Below, piece after piece: positions 1 through 9,077 of a stretch of 64,000 nucleotides of DNA. The notes beneath the pieces are model-generated. The model was not told the DNA's origin, made no database searches, and saw only the letters and a program-made list of their open reading frames with translations. Positions within the stretch are counted from its first letter, which is position 1. Each line of letters opens with the position of its first letter. The translations under genes and the position numbers were made by a program. Origin of the DNA: Xenococcaceae cyanobacterium MO_167.B27 (GTDB lineage Bacteria; Cyanobacteriota; Cyanobacteriia; Cyanobacteriales; Xenococcaceae); contig JASJCP010000010.1 in NCBI GenBank assembly GCA_030065935.1, positions 47,387 to 111,386 on the forward strand, read 5' to 3'.

Positions 1-723
1 GCAGAATTAAGTGGAGTTAATTTAGCTACTGCTAATTTAGAAAAAGCGGAATTAATTGAAGCTTGTCTATTAGAAGCGAATTTGAGTAATGCTAATCTCC
101 GTCAGGCATATTTAATTAATGCTAACTTACAAAGAGCCAATCTAATTGGGGCGGATTTACGAGAAGCACAAGGGAATAACGTAAACTTAAGCGAAGCTAA
201 TTTAATTGGTACTTCGATGCGAAATATTAATTTGTACCAAGCTAATTTAGTAGCCACAAAATTGCATCGGACTAATCTTAGTGAGTCGAATCTGCTCCAG
301 GCAAATTTAAACGAAGCCGACCTTAGTTATGGCAATGTTTATCGAGCAGAATTATCGGGAGTATCTGCTTACAAAACTAATTTTTATCGAACAAAAGCTA
401 TAGGAAGTTATTTTAATAAAGCCTATATCTTTGGGGCTAATTTATTAGAAGCTGATTTGATGGCGAGTAATTTAAGTTGGGCTACTCTTAGTTATAGTAA
501 TTTGAGAAATATTAATCTTACAAAAGCTATCCTCAGAGGAGCTAATTTAAGTCATACAGATTTGAAACAAGCTAATCTTAGTCAAGCTAATCTACGGGGT
601 GCAAATCTGACAAAAGCCGATCTACGTGGTGCTAATTTGCGTAATGCTAATATTCAAGAAGCTATCTTTAAAAGTACAATGCTCCAGGGCGCAATTATGC
701 CTGATGGAACAAGACATTATTAA
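1..723 (+). CDS. Pentapeptide-repeat protein, 5'-truncated by the window edge
   Basis: The frame is open from base 1, so the true start lies before the window; the first in-frame TTG at 82 is not a credible start. The whole product is tandem A(N/D)Lxx pentapeptides, for example ANLRGANLTKADLRGANL near the end. Such repeats fold into a right-handed quadrilateral beta-helix, and the family is expanded in cyanobacteria with mostly unknown roles. The visible part has no signal peptide or fused enzymatic domain. The protein ends in a short non-repeat tail (MPDGTRHY) that often closes these helices. The GT2 gene follows 20 bases later. The fold is certain; the function is unknown. Confidence 0.9.
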   Translation, partial: AELSGVNLATANLEKAELIEACLLEANLSNANLRQAYLINANLQRANLIGADLREAQGNNVNLSEANLIGTSMRNINLYQANLVATKLHRTNLSESNLLQANLNEADLSYGNVYRAELSGVSAYKTNFYRTKAIGSYFNKAYIFGANLLEADLMASNLSWATLSYSNLRNINLTKAILRGANLSHTDLKQANLSQANLRGANLTKADLRGANLRNANIQEAIFKSTMLQGAIMPDGTRHY

Positions 724-743
724 TTTTTAATTATTAATTGTTT

Positions 744-1730
744 ATGGTTAAAGTCAGTGTTTGCATTCCTACCTACAATCGTTCTCATTATCTTCAATAT
801 GCAGTTAATAGTGTTCTGAATCAAACTTATACTGATTATGAACTTATTATTTGTGATGATGCTTCCCCTGATGACACTGCGACAGTAGTTAGTCAATATC
901 AAGACAGTAGAATTCGCTATATTCAACATCCTCAAAATATTGGACGAAGTAAGAATATGCGTTCGGGTTTTAGTTCCGCTACAGGAGAGTATTTTATCAA
1001 ATTTGATGACGATGATGCGATCGCGCCTGAGTTTTTAGCTAAAACAGTAGAGATACTAGACACTCAGAAAGAAGCAGATTTTGTCTGTACCGATCATTGG
1101 ATTATTAATGCTGATAGTGTTAGAGAAGAGTCTGCAACTAGAGAAAATTCGGCAAAATGGGGTAAAGATAAGCTTGAACCAGGAATAATACCTAATTTAA
1201 TTGAAGAAACTTTTATTAAACAGAGTTTACAGGTAGGTTCGTCCCTATTTCGTCGTCAATGTCTGGCAGAAATTGACTATATGCGCCCCCAAGCTGACGG
1301 TTGCGAAGATTTCGATTTATTAGTTAGACTAGCGATCGCAGGATATAAAGGTTATTTTCTTCCTGAATTACTCATGGAATACCGTTTTCATGGAGGACAA
1401 ACCAGCCTTAAACAAGATATTCATTTTCTCTCTGCGAAAACTTTTTGTATTGATAGTTATCATTTTACAGAGCCAAAATTAGAAAAACTAAGATTAAAAA
1501 AATTAGCTATAACTCAACAGGGTTTAGGAATAAGGTTAATTGAAAAAGGTGAACCCACTAAAGGAAGAGAGTTGTTACAGAAATCATCTCAGACTCTTGG
1601 TAAATCATCCCGTTTCTACTTTGGTATTGTCTTATCCTATCTACCTGCTAGCCTCAGAAAGATTTTACTAGATACCGTCCGCAACCTGAAACAGAAAGAC
1701 TATTCTGAGCAAGTTAGGAATAAGGAGTGA
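744..1730 (+). CDS. Family 2 (GT-A) glycosyltransferase
   Basis: The 328-residue protein opens with the GT2 signature VSVCIPTYNRSHYL, has ICDDASPDD near residue 38 and a metal-binding FDDDDA near residue 90, and so has the nucleotide-sugar fold of GT-A enzymes. It should move a sugar from an NDP-sugar to a glycan or protein acceptor in the cytoplasm. ATG at 744 is chosen over the in-frame TTG at 738 because the GT2 core begins immediately after it. There is no membrane segment, and the C-terminal third is a helical tail without a recognised domain. Donor and acceptor cannot be predicted. It lies 20 bases downstream of the pentapeptide gene and may be cotranscribed with it. Confidence 0.88.
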   Translation: MVKVSVCIPTYNRSHYLQYAVNSVLNQTYTDYELIICDDASPDDTATVVSQYQDSRIRYIQHPQNIGRSKNMRSGFSSATGEYFIKFDDDDAIAPEFLAKTVEILDTQKEADFVCTDHWIINADSVREESATRENSAKWGKDKLEPGIIPNLIEETFIKQSLQVGSSLFRRQCLAEIDYMRPQADGCEDFDLLVRLAIAGYKGYFLPELLMEYRFHGGQTSLKQDIHFLSAKTFCIDSYHFTEPKLEKLRLKKLAITQQGLGIRLIEKGEPTKGRELLQKSSQTLGKSSRFYFGIVLSYLPASLRKILLDTVRNLKQKDYSEQVRNKE

Positions 1731-1879
1731 GGAGTAAGGATTGAGGGATGAGGAATAGGTCTTCGGATCAGGGGTATTTATCCTTCATCCTTTATCTATT
1801 GCTGTACTTATATTAATATCAGAGGTGACAAATAAAGATTAAAATCAATAGAAGGCAATCTTATCATACTCAGAAGACT

Positions 1880-2593
1880 ATGGATTTATCTAACTCCAAC
1901 ACTGCGAAAAATTTGTCAGAAGCCTTTGCTGGAGAATCAATGGCGAATCGTAAATACCTATTTTTTGCTGACGTAGCGCGAAAACTAGGGATGTCTGAAT
2001 TAGCCAAGCTCTTTAGAGAAACTGCTAATCAAGAAACAGAACACGCTTTTGCTCATTTCCGACTCATACACCCAGAATTAGTAGTAGAAGACCCAGAGTC
2101 ATTAAGTGAATCAGAAAAAAAAGCGATCGCATCTCGTTGTCTAGAGTTAGCAATTGAAGGTGAAACCTATGAATACACTACTATGTATCCTGAATTTGCC
2201 AAAGCAGCGTCAGAAGACAGAGATAATGACGCAGTAGCGGAATTTCAATCTCAAGAGGAAGAATCTCGACAACACGCCACAAACTTCCGCAAAGCAGCCC
2301 ATAATTTTGGTTTGCTTACTCATATTGAAAATCATCACGCTAATCAATATACAGAAGCACTCCAAGTTCTCGATGGTGGAGAGCCAGTTACTAAAGTAGC
2401 AGACTCGAACCCTACCACTCAAAAATGGATTTGTCGTCAATGTTCCATGATTTATGACCCTGTTGTGGGCGACCCTGATTCTGGAATTGCTCCTGGTACT
2501 CCCTTTGCAGACATTCCTGATGATTGGTGCTGTCCTATTTGTGGTGCAACAAAAAATAAGTTTGAACCTTACAAAGAGTCAATTGCTGCTTAG
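1880..2593 (+). CDS. Rubrerythrin
   Basis: The 237-residue protein has an N-terminal ferritin-like four-helix domain carrying the di-iron ligands (E...ETEHAFAHF near residue 53, and [11 protein letters not shown] near residue 124). A C-terminal rubredoxin domain has the two cysteine pairs CRQC (about 185) and CPIC (about 218). Rubrerythrins reduce hydrogen peroxide in the cytoplasm using electrons passed through the rubredoxin iron. Both metal sites look complete and the order is that of classical rubrerythrin. The gene stands alone between a GT2 gene and a convergent aldolase gene, with a terminator-like hairpin after the stop. Confidence 0.95.
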   Translation: MDLSNSNTAKNLSEAFAGESMANRKYLFFADVARKLGMSELAKLFRETANQETEHAFAHFRLIHPELVVEDPESLSESEKKAIASRCLELAIEGETYEYTTMYPEFAKAASEDRDNDAVAEFQSQEEESRQHATNFRKAAHNFGLLTHIENHHANQYTEALQVLDGGEPVTKVADSNPTTQKWICRQCSMIYDPVVGDPDSGIAPGTPFADIPDDWCCPICGATKNKFEPYKESIAA

Positions 2594-2605
2594 AGTTTTA
2601 TAAAA

Positions 2606-2633
2606 AGTAGGGTGGGCGGTGCATCGCCCTACT
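2606..2633. terminator. GC-rich hairpin between rubrerythrin and the convergent aldolase gene
   Basis: AGTAGGG at 2606 pairs with CCCTACT ending at 2633 around a GGCG/CGCC inner stem. It lies 12 bases after the rubrerythrin stop and 24 bases before the end of the convergent aldolase gene, so it could act in both directions. There is no long T run. The same AGTAGGGTGGGC arm occurs in the hairpin at 40428-40454, so this is a dispersed repeat used at gene ends. Confidence 0.55.
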
Positions 2634-2657
2634 ATCTATAATTTTCGAGAATTGGTA

Positions 2658-3266
2658 TTAGCCAAGAATTTTATATTCAGCATAAAAATCTAGTAGAATT
2701 TTCCCTGCTTCTTCTAAATCCTTCCCAAAAGTAATAATTCCTTCCTTGTGTCCACTCATAACAATAATTTGTTGGTTTTTTACTTCTGTCTCTTGACACA
2801 ATCTAATAATTTCTCTCGCCATTTCTGGTGTTCCGTAAGCACAATTCCTATTAGTAGTAGTAACTTTATCCATCAATTTTTGCCAAAGTGGTAAATGATG
2901 CACATGAATTACCCCATTAACTTCTGGGTCAGCAGTATATATAGCACCATGAGTTAAAGTTTCCGAAGAAGCTTGAACCTCACCTACACAAGTAACAGTG
3001 TTTTTCTCCCAATCAAAATCAGTTACTCTCGTGTAATGCTGCGCTGTTAAATTACTAATTACTCCAGTTTGAGTCCCAGAAATAATTATTGTGTTGTTGT
3101 GGCGAATACTGATATTACCAAAACCAACACCATTGGGATATATCCCAATCAAGCCTAACTTATAGAGTCGCTCCCTCCAGAAGTTTAATTGTTTAACTTC
3201 TTCACTAGAAACTGATGGCTGATTAGTCCAATAGCATTGATACTTGATATACCCTTCATCTATCAT
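2658..3266 (-). CDS. Class II aldolase/adducin family protein
   Basis: The 202-residue protein has the family's substrate loop (GFGNISIRHN, about 48-57), the paired histidine motif VIHVHHLPLW (about 117-126) and a third histidine in MSGHKEG near residue 169, which together form the divalent metal site. The family includes fuculose-phosphate aldolase, ribulose-phosphate epimerase and methylthioribulose-phosphate dehydratase, which act on small phosphorylated sugars in the cytoplasm. The residues visible here do not separate these activities. No methionine-salvage or fucose genes lie nearby. Confidence 0.82.
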   Translation of the reverse strand: MIDEGYIKYQCYWTNQPSVSSEEVKQLNFWRERLYKLGLIGIYPNGVGFGNISIRHNNTIIISGTQTGVISNLTAQHYTRVTDFDWEKNTVTCVGEVQASSETLTHGAIYTADPEVNGVIHVHHLPLWQKLMDKVTTTNRNCAYGTPEMAREIIRLCQETEVKNQQIIVMSGHKEGIITFGKDLEEAGKILLDFYAEYKILG

Positions 3267-3466
3267 TCTTGTTTTTTAACTCATAGCTATACAAATTTAG
3301 GTTATGACATAGTCTGTGTAGGGGTAATTCATCAATTACCCGAACTCGTGTTCAATATGATGTTCTAATCCAAAAGCGTAGTGCTATATAGCTGCAATTT
3401 TAGTTAGATGATTCTCTTAATAATTTGTAATACTATTTGAGAGACTTTAAAGAAAAATTTTACATC

Positions 3467-4132
3467 ATGTTACTCAGACCAGAACACCGTAACAAGTTAG
3501 ACGAAACAGACGATACAGATTTTTACTCTATTCCTCGTTTTGTCACCCATGTAGATGAAGGGTTCATCGATCAATTGACTCAATTATATCGAGAAGAACT
3601 CACCCCTAATACTCGTATTTTAGACTTGATGAGTAGTTGGGTTTCTCACTTACCCGATGACATGGAATTTGACCATGTACAAGGTCACGGGATGAACCAT
3701 GAAGAACTAGCCAAAAATCCGCAATTAGATGGCTATTTTCTCCAGAATCTCAATAAAAATCCCCAATTACCTTTAAAAGAAAACGATTTTGATGCAGTTT
3801 TAATTACTGTTTCCGTACAGTATTTACAGTATCCAGAAGCAGTATTTGCGGAAATATATCGTATCCTCAAGCCAGGAGGAAAGGTTATTGTCAGTTTTTC
3901 TAACCGAATGTTTTACCAAAAAGCGATCGCACTTTGGCGGGATAACAGCGAAACTGGTCGAGTAGAATTAGTGAAAAAGTATTTTCAGGCTCTTCCTGGC
4001 TTTAGTACTCCTAAAATAGTGGCTCATCAATCTTCTGTCCCTGAATTTCTCCAAATGTTAGGATTAGCAGGAGCAGACCCTTTTTATGCTGTTATCGCGG
4101 AAAAAATGGTAGTTTTAACCACTAACTCATAA
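3467..4132 (+). CDS. SAM-dependent methyltransferase (class I-like)
   Basis: The 221-residue protein has TRILDLMSSW as a degenerate SAM-binding motif I (about residue 47), a post-I HGMNHEEL segment, DFDAVLITVSVQYL as motif II and ILKPGGKVIVSFS as motif III, typical of methyltransferase domain 11-type proteins. ATG at 3467 is preferred over an in-frame TTG ten codons upstream. The substrate is unknown. The 3' end overlaps the convergent ParA gene by 11 bases, so the two transcripts can be mutually antisense at their ends. Confidence 0.82.
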   Translation: MLLRPEHRNKLDETDDTDFYSIPRFVTHVDEGFIDQLTQLYREELTPNTRILDLMSSWVSHLPDDMEFDHVQGHGMNHEELAKNPQLDGYFLQNLNKNPQLPLKENDFDAVLITVSVQYLQYPEAVFAEIYRILKPGGKVIVSFSNRMFYQKAIALWRDNSETGRVELVKKYFQALPGFSTPKIVAHQSSVPEFLQMLGLAGADPFYAVIAEKMVVLTTNS

Positions 4133-4709
4133 TTTCTTTCCCTACCGACTGATATCTTGACCACCCTATATGCGATCGCGGATCGGGATAGTCTTTAACA
4201 ATTACTCCCTTGGCTGGCGATCGCTGAAATGCTACTAAAAGAGGAATATCAACTTTAAATAGAGGTAATTTGGCTTCTTCGAGGAATTTTCTCGCGGATC
4301 GACCATTGGTAGTACGAGAATCTACCTTAGTTAGCAATACTTTATAGTTAGCTTTGAGTGGTTGTAGTAACTCCGCAGCTTTTATCGTAGTATCTAAATC
4401 CAGAGGATTAGGCGTAGTTGGTAAAATTAGCAAGTCGCTACCTTCTGCTAACTCCGCCAAATCTTCTGGTTCTGGTCTAGCTTGAGTGTCAATAATAATA
4501 TGGGTAAACTTTTTAATTAATGCAGGAGAACCAGCCTGAGAAGCAACGTAAAAGGGCAATTTGTCTTCTTTCGACCAGACCAAAGCGGAACGATTTTTGT
4601 CAGCATCAATTAATAAAGTGGGAGAAAAGCTTTGTAAATAAGCAGCCAAGTGAACTGCCGTTGTGGTTTTACCCACTCCTCCCTTCAAAGCCGTAATCGC
4701 AATAATCAT
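4122..4709 (-). CDS. ParA/MinD-type ATPase, orphan and short
   Basis: The 195-residue protein begins with the deviant Walker A motif ALKGGVGKTTTA, followed by LLIDADKN (Walker A') and THIIIDTQA (Walker B). It is therefore a short ParA without an N-terminal DNA-binding domain. Such ATPases position DNA, carboxysomes or protein complexes by dimerising on the nucleoid. No ParB, MinE or McdB-like partner is adjacent, so the cargo is unknown. The C terminus overlaps the convergent methyltransferase gene. A plasmid-type partition role is less likely because no parS-like repeats or replication gene are seen. Confidence 0.85.
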   Translation of the reverse strand: MIIAITALKGGVGKTTTAVHLAAYLQSFSPTLLIDADKNRSALVWSKEDKLPFYVASQAGSPALIKKFTHIIIDTQARPEPEDLAELAEGSDLLILPTTPNPLDLDTTIKAAELLQPLKANYKVLLTKVDSRTTNGRSARKFLEEAKLPLFKVDIPLLVAFQRSPAKGVIVKDYPDPRSHIGWSRYQSVGKEIMS

Positions 4710-4894
4710 GGGATACTCACGTCAATAACAAGGTAGTAGTAGTTTACCGAGAAGAAAGGGATTTAACTTGCAATGGATCACAAAATATTGTAGGTTTGTC
4801 AAAATTTTGTTACTTTATTTAATATAAATTTACATAATAAGCTCTAGAAAACTCTAAGTCTGGCTTATTGCTAAATTTGTCTGCTGTTACTATG

Positions 4895-4970
4895 GCAGTA
4901 GTATCAATGTTTCGCGTCAACATTGATTTCTCCTGAATCTTAGCCTCGGTATTACCGAGGTGTTTTTTTT
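4895..4970 (+). ncRNA. Candidate small RNA or transcriptional attenuator upstream of the MFS gene
   Basis: The segment holds a perfect 8-bp hairpin (TCAATGTT at 4904-4911 with AACATTGA at 4919-4926). An unpaired CU-rich stretch containing TTCTCCTGAA (about 4928-4937) follows, and then an intrinsic terminator. A TACTAT hexamer at 4889-4894 could be a -10 box, giving an RNA of about 75 nt. The TCTCCT could pair with Shine-Dalgarno sequences, which is the layout of trans-acting cyanobacterial sRNAs. Because the terminator lies only 29 bases before the MFS start, a cis-acting attenuator is an equal alternative. The 5' end is a guess. Confidence 0.45.
4944..4970 (+). terminator. Intrinsic terminator
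   Basis: CCTCGGT (4944-4950), loop ATT and ACCGAGG (4954-4960) form a perfect 7-bp stem followed by TGTTTTTTTT. This is a textbook rho-independent terminator reading rightwards. It cannot serve the ParA gene, which reads left from 4709. Confidence 0.85.
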
Positions 4971-4999
4971 GCTTGGATGATAAAGTGATCGATATCTAA

Positions 5000-6238
5000 A
5001 TGGGAATTAGCTTACCAAAATTTAAGTCTGAAATCTGGATTCTTGCTGGAGGAAGACTGTTGTCAGAGATCGGTACAGGATTTACTCTATTTTATGCGCC
5101 GATCTTTTTTGTGAATCAGATTGGCATATCCTCAACCTTAGTAGGGTTGGCTTTGGGTAGTGGTTCAGTTTCGGGGGTTGTAGGGCGGTTTCTGGGGGGA
5201 CAATGGGCTGATTCTCCTTCTTGGGGAAGAAGAAAAACCTTATTAATCTCTGCTGCTATTTCCGCCTTTGCTGATGTGTTTCTAGTTATGGCGGATAATT
5301 TTCCCCTATTAGTTGTGGGAAATATTTTGATGGGTTTGGGTGTAGGCTTTTATTGGCCAGCAACCGAAGCTGCTATTATTGACTTGACTAATCCCGAACA
5401 GCGCAATGAAGCCTTTGCCGTGACAAGATTGGCAGATAGTTTAGGATTAAGCTTGGGTGTGGTCTTGGGAGGGGCATTAATCGCGAATTTTGGCAATTAT
5501 CGCGCTTTATTTGCCATAGACGGCGTTTCTTTTCTAATTTTCTTTGCCATTATCTATTTTGCGATCGCAGAAACTTATGAATTTTCATCTCAGTCAACAG
5601 CAGCTTCTAGTGGTTGGTTATTAGCATTCAGCGATCGCACCTTAATGATTTATGTTGTAGTAAATATTCTCTTTACCACCTATCTTTCCCAAGTACAAAG
5701 TACTCTACCTCTGTATCTCAAAAACTTTGCAGGAGAAACCTCACAAGGATTATCAGAAAAAGTCATCAGTGGCTTATTTAGTTGGCATATTACCTTTGCT
5801 GCTATTTGTCAGTTACCTATCGCCCGTTGGTTAAATAGTTTTAGTCGTATGCAAGCTTTAACTATTGCTTTGATTTTCTGGGGTGTAGGATTCTTCTGTG
5901 TTTGGCTAATTGGAACATCATCTTATCCCCTAGTTTGGGCTATACTCGCCCTAGGGATTATGGCATTAGGAATGGTTGCTTATACTCCTTCTGCTTCCGC
6001 TTTTATTGCGGATATCGCCCCAGAATCATTACGAGGAGTTTATTTATCGATTAATTCCCAGTGTTGGGCGATTGGTTATTTTATTGGACCAACCCTTGGA
6101 GGCTATGCTTTAGACCAGTCCCCTAATGTTGTTAAAGGGTTTTGGTTGGGTTGCATGGCTTCAATTTTTTTAGGGATACTTATCTTACGCTATTTATCAA
6201 AAGTAGTTAAATCAGACATCCAAGATAATTTAAGCTAA
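5000..6238 (+). CDS. Major facilitator superfamily transporter
   Basis: The 412-residue protein has about twelve hydrophobic segments in two halves. The loop between helices 2 and 3 carries the MFS signature GRFLGGQWADSPSWGRRK (about 63-80), and a related segment (WLNSFSRMQALT) follows in the second half. It is an inner-membrane secondary transporter of the drug/sugar efflux type; the substrate is not readable. ATG at 5000 has no clear Shine-Dalgarno sequence. The gene begins 29 bases after a strong terminator in the same direction, so read-through control is possible. A TPR gene follows 44 bases downstream. Confidence 0.9.
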   Translation: MGISLPKFKSEIWILAGGRLLSEIGTGFTLFYAPIFFVNQIGISSTLVGLALGSGSVSGVVGRFLGGQWADSPSWGRRKTLLISAAISAFADVFLVMADNFPLLVVGNILMGLGVGFYWPATEAAIIDLTNPEQRNEAFAVTRLADSLGLSLGVVLGGALIANFGNYRALFAIDGVSFLIFFAIIYFAIAETYEFSSQSTAASSGWLLAFSDRTLMIYVVVNILFTTYLSQVQSTLPLYLKNFAGETSQGLSEKVISGLFSWHITFAAICQLPIARWLNSFSRMQALTIALIFWGVGFFCVWLIGTSSYPLVWAILALGIMALGMVAYTPSASAFIADIAPESLRGVYLSINSQCWAIGYFIGPTLGGYALDQSPNVVKGFWLGCMASIFLGILILRYLSKVVKSDIQDNLS

Positions 6239-6282
6239 TAGCTAAAGGGTCAAAACTGGTTCAAATTTTAGAGAAAGCTATT

Positions 6283-7254
6283 ATGGAAAAAGAACATTAT
6301 CAAAAAGGTATCCATAAAGCCAAAATTGGCAATTACACTGAAGCAATCAAGGAATTTACCGAAGCCATTGAAATTAATCCTAAGTTTGCCGATGCTTACT
6401 ATCGTCGTGGATTAGCTTATTCTGAAATAGAACAATTTGACAAAGCGATCGCAGATTATAATTCCAGTCTCAATCTTAACACTCGACAAATAGAAGTATA
6501 TTTTAGCCGTGCTTCCGCTTTACTAGCTGCTGACAATATTCAAGGAAGCATTATGGATATTCAGGCAATTCTCACCCTGGATTCTAATTATGTTCGGGCA
6601 TATAAATTATGGGCTAAAATCTGTATTCGTCTCCAAGAATTCGATCGCGCCATCGAACATTATAAAACTGCAGGTGAAATCTATTTAGACCGCAAAGATA
6701 AAGAAGGTTGTAGTTTCTGTATTGCTAAAATCCGCCATATAGAACAACAAAAAATAGCAGCCCAAGGTGGAGTTACTAATGACGCTTTTCTCAAACAAGT
6801 TAAGCAAAAAATTCAGCAAGGCAGATTTACAGAAGCATTTGCAGATTGTAACTGGCTTCTGCAACTAGATAGCTACGATGCTCAAGCATATTATTATCGG
6901 GGAAATATTAGCATTCGCTTAGGAGCATACGAACAAGCAAAGACTGATTTGCGTAAAGCTTCCCAGTATTTTCGCAGTCAGGGAAAAATTGCCGAATCAG
7001 AAAAAATGGAGCGGATTTGTGTAGAATTGCAACTAAAAGATGCTTATTCTGAAACTACTGCTAACAAATCAACTCGTTCATTTACCCGCACTCGTTCCCC
7101 TCAAAATGCCCTACAGTACAGACTTTATCGCTTAGTTGATAATTGGAATATCGCTCAAGGATTAGTGGAAGGATTAAAGTTGTCTCATCCAGGGATGTCA
7201 GAAAATTGGTACTGGGAAAAAGCCATTTATGAAATTGAGCGCGATCGCTTGTAA
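6283..7254 (+). CDS. TPR-repeat protein
   Basis: The 323-residue soluble protein has at least three clear tetratricopeptide repeats in residues 3-135 (for example KIGNYTEAIKEFTEAIEINP) and another pair around 170-225. A less repetitive C-terminal region ends in WYWEKAIYEIERDRL. TPRs are protein-binding scaffolds, and no enzymatic domain is visible. It has no signal peptide. It lies 44 bases downstream of the MFS gene in the same direction, so cotranscription is plausible. The partner is unknown. Confidence 0.88.
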   Translation: MEKEHYQKGIHKAKIGNYTEAIKEFTEAIEINPKFADAYYRRGLAYSEIEQFDKAIADYNSSLNLNTRQIEVYFSRASALLAADNIQGSIMDIQAILTLDSNYVRAYKLWAKICIRLQEFDRAIEHYKTAGEIYLDRKDKEGCSFCIAKIRHIEQQKIAAQGGVTNDAFLKQVKQKIQQGRFTEAFADCNWLLQLDSYDAQAYYYRGNISIRLGAYEQAKTDLRKASQYFRSQGKIAESEKMERICVELQLKDAYSETTANKSTRSFTRTRSPQNALQYRLYRLVDNWNIAQGLVEGLKLSHPGMSENWYWEKAIYEIERDRL

Positions 7255-7655
7255 TACCGTTTTTATTTAAGTTTGGCTGACTGGGGAGAGTCGGGATAAA
7301 GATTTGTAGCAAATATGAGCGCAATTTGATGTAAGTATGCTTTTTGTTAAAAGATTAGGACATATAAATGAGAAAATAAAGGATAAGGAATAAGGAAATA
7401 TAAGCGGTAACTAATTTCCTCCCTCCTCATCCCTCAACGGGTCGATTGGATATGGTGAGCAGGGCGTACAAGGTTTCAAGGTTTCCTCGAAACACAGCCT
7501 AACCCTATGAAGGTCAAAACCCATCAATATAGTACTTAGGTACTTACTTATTGCAGAACCACCCCCCCTTTAGTTGGGGGGATTCCGATTAACTAGGAAT
7601 TGCTCCGTTTTACCGACTACTGAGCCTTAATGATTTAATGATGATGCAAGCCCTA
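7255..7655. other. Intergenic region between TPR gene and gnd, with a GC hairpin
   Basis: I see no gene here. CCCCCCC...GGGGGG at 7561-7580 forms a strong short-loop hairpin followed by ATTCC. Read on the minus strand it resembles the right-end palindromes of the IS200/IS605 remnants elsewhere in the window, but its flank is not convincing. A/G-rich low-complexity sequence lies around 7370-7440. It may simply hold the ends of two convergent transcripts. Confidence 0.4.
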
Positions 7656-9077
7656 TTACTTAGCTGTCCATTCAGTGTGGACAAACTCACCTCTGGGTTT
7701 GTCGATTCTTTCATAGGTATGTGCGCCAAAATAATCCCGTTGTGCTTGAGTGAGATTTTGGGGTAGGCGATCACGTCTATAACTATCAAAGTAATCGAGA
7801 GACGCACTAAAAGCAGGAACAGCAATACCTAAACTGTTAGAAGTTGCTAACACTTCGCGCCAAGCTTCCTGACGGTCTAGAATACTTTGTTTGAACTCTG
7901 GAGCGAGTAACAAATTAGGCAGACTAGGATTATCAATAAACGCTGATTGAATCTTACCTAAGAATCCAGCGCGAATAATACATCCACCCTTCCAAATACG
8001 AGCGCATTCACTTAAATTCAAGTCATAGTTAAACTCTAATGATGCCTTACTCAACAGAGCCATTCCTTGAGCATAGGAACACATTTTGGAGCAATAGAGA
8101 GCATCTCTAACTTTATTAATGAAGGCTGCTTTATCTCCCTCATATTTGCCTGTAGGACCAGTTAGATCCTTGGCTGCTGCTACCCGTTCATCTTTGTAAG
8201 CAGACATAACACGAGCATTAACGGCAGCATAGATAGTGGGAATTGGTACACCCAATTCCAGAGAACTTACTACAGTCCAACGCCCTGTGCCTTTTTGTCC
8301 AGCAGCATCAAGAATTAAATCTACCAAGGGTGAATCAGTTGTTGGATCGATGTAGTTAAAAATATCTGCTGTAATTTCAATCAAAAAGGAATTCAACTCA
8401 TCAGTAGTATTCCACTCAGCAAATACTTCATGTAACTCTTGATGATTTAACCCTAAGCCATTTTTAAGTATATCGTAAGCTTCGGCAATAAGCTGCATAT
8501 CGCCATACTCAATACCATTGTGAACCATCTTGACATAATGTCCAGCACCACGAGGACCGATATAGGTAACACAAGCACCATCATCTACTTGAGCAGCAAT
8601 TTGGGTCAAAATTGGCTCTAATTCCTTATAAGCTGCCTCTGTACCTCCTGGCATGAGACTAGGACCATTTAACGCCCCTTCTTCGCCACCACTGACTCCC
8701 ATACCTACAAAACCAAGTCCTGTAGCTTCTAGATCTTTGGTGCGTCGCTCCGTATCATCATAAAGAGAGTTACCGCCATCAATAATCATATCCCCTTCAT
8801 CTAATAAGGGTTTTAGTTGTTCGATGACTTTATCTACAGGGCCCCCTGCTTTAACCATCACTAAAATTTTACGGGGACGTTCTAAAACCTGGACAAATTC
8901 TTCCAGAGAGTAAGCAGGAACAACATCTTTACCAGTTGCTCTCTGAGTCATAAAAGCCTCAGTTTTAGCAGCAGTACGATTATATACGGCAATAGGAAAA
9001 CCTCTACTCTCTACGTTGAGAGCTAAGTTTTCTCCCATTACGGCTAAACCAATTACACCAAAAGTTCTCTTTGTCAT
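7656..9077 (-). CDS. gnd: 6-phosphogluconate dehydrogenase (decarboxylating)
   Basis: The 473-residue protein has the usual family length. An N-terminal Rossmann motif GVIGLAVMGENLALN (about 7-21) binds NADP. The signature ILDAAGQKGTGRW (about 260) and the catalytic KMVHNGIEYGDMQ (about 183-195) are intact. It converts 6-phosphogluconate to ribulose 5-phosphate, CO2 and NADPH in the oxidative pentose phosphate pathway, the main route for sugar breakdown in the dark in cyanobacteria. It is monocistronic here, and its start ATG is unambiguous. Confidence 0.97.
   Translation of the reverse strand: MTKRTFGVIGLAVMGENLALNVESRGFPIAVYNRTAAKTEAFMTQRATGKDVVPAYSLEEFVQVLERPRKILVMVKAGGPVDKVIEQLKPLLDEGDMIIDGGNSLYDDTERRTKDLEATGLGFVGMGVSGGEEGALNGPSLMPGGTEAAYKELEPILTQIAAQVDDGACVTYIGPRGAGHYVKMVHNGIEYGDMQLIAEAYDILKNGLGLNHQELHEVFAEWNTTDELNSFLIEITADIFNYIDPTTDSPLVDLILDAAGQKGTGRWTVVSSLELGVPIPTIYAAVNARVMSAYKDERVAAAKDLTGPTGKYEGDKAAFINKVRDALYCSKMCSYAQGMALLSKASLEFNYDLNLSECARIWKGGCIIRAGFLGKIQSAFIDNPSLPNLLLAPEFKQSILDRQEAWREVLATSNSLGIAVPAFSASLDYFDSYRRDRLPQNLTQAQRDYFGAHTYERIDKPRGEFVHTEWTAK

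Noticed and set aside
4122..4709. ParA considered as the carboxysome-positioning ATPase McdA
   Set aside because: No McdB-like gene is adjacent and the carboxysome genes are 34 kb away; there is no specific support.
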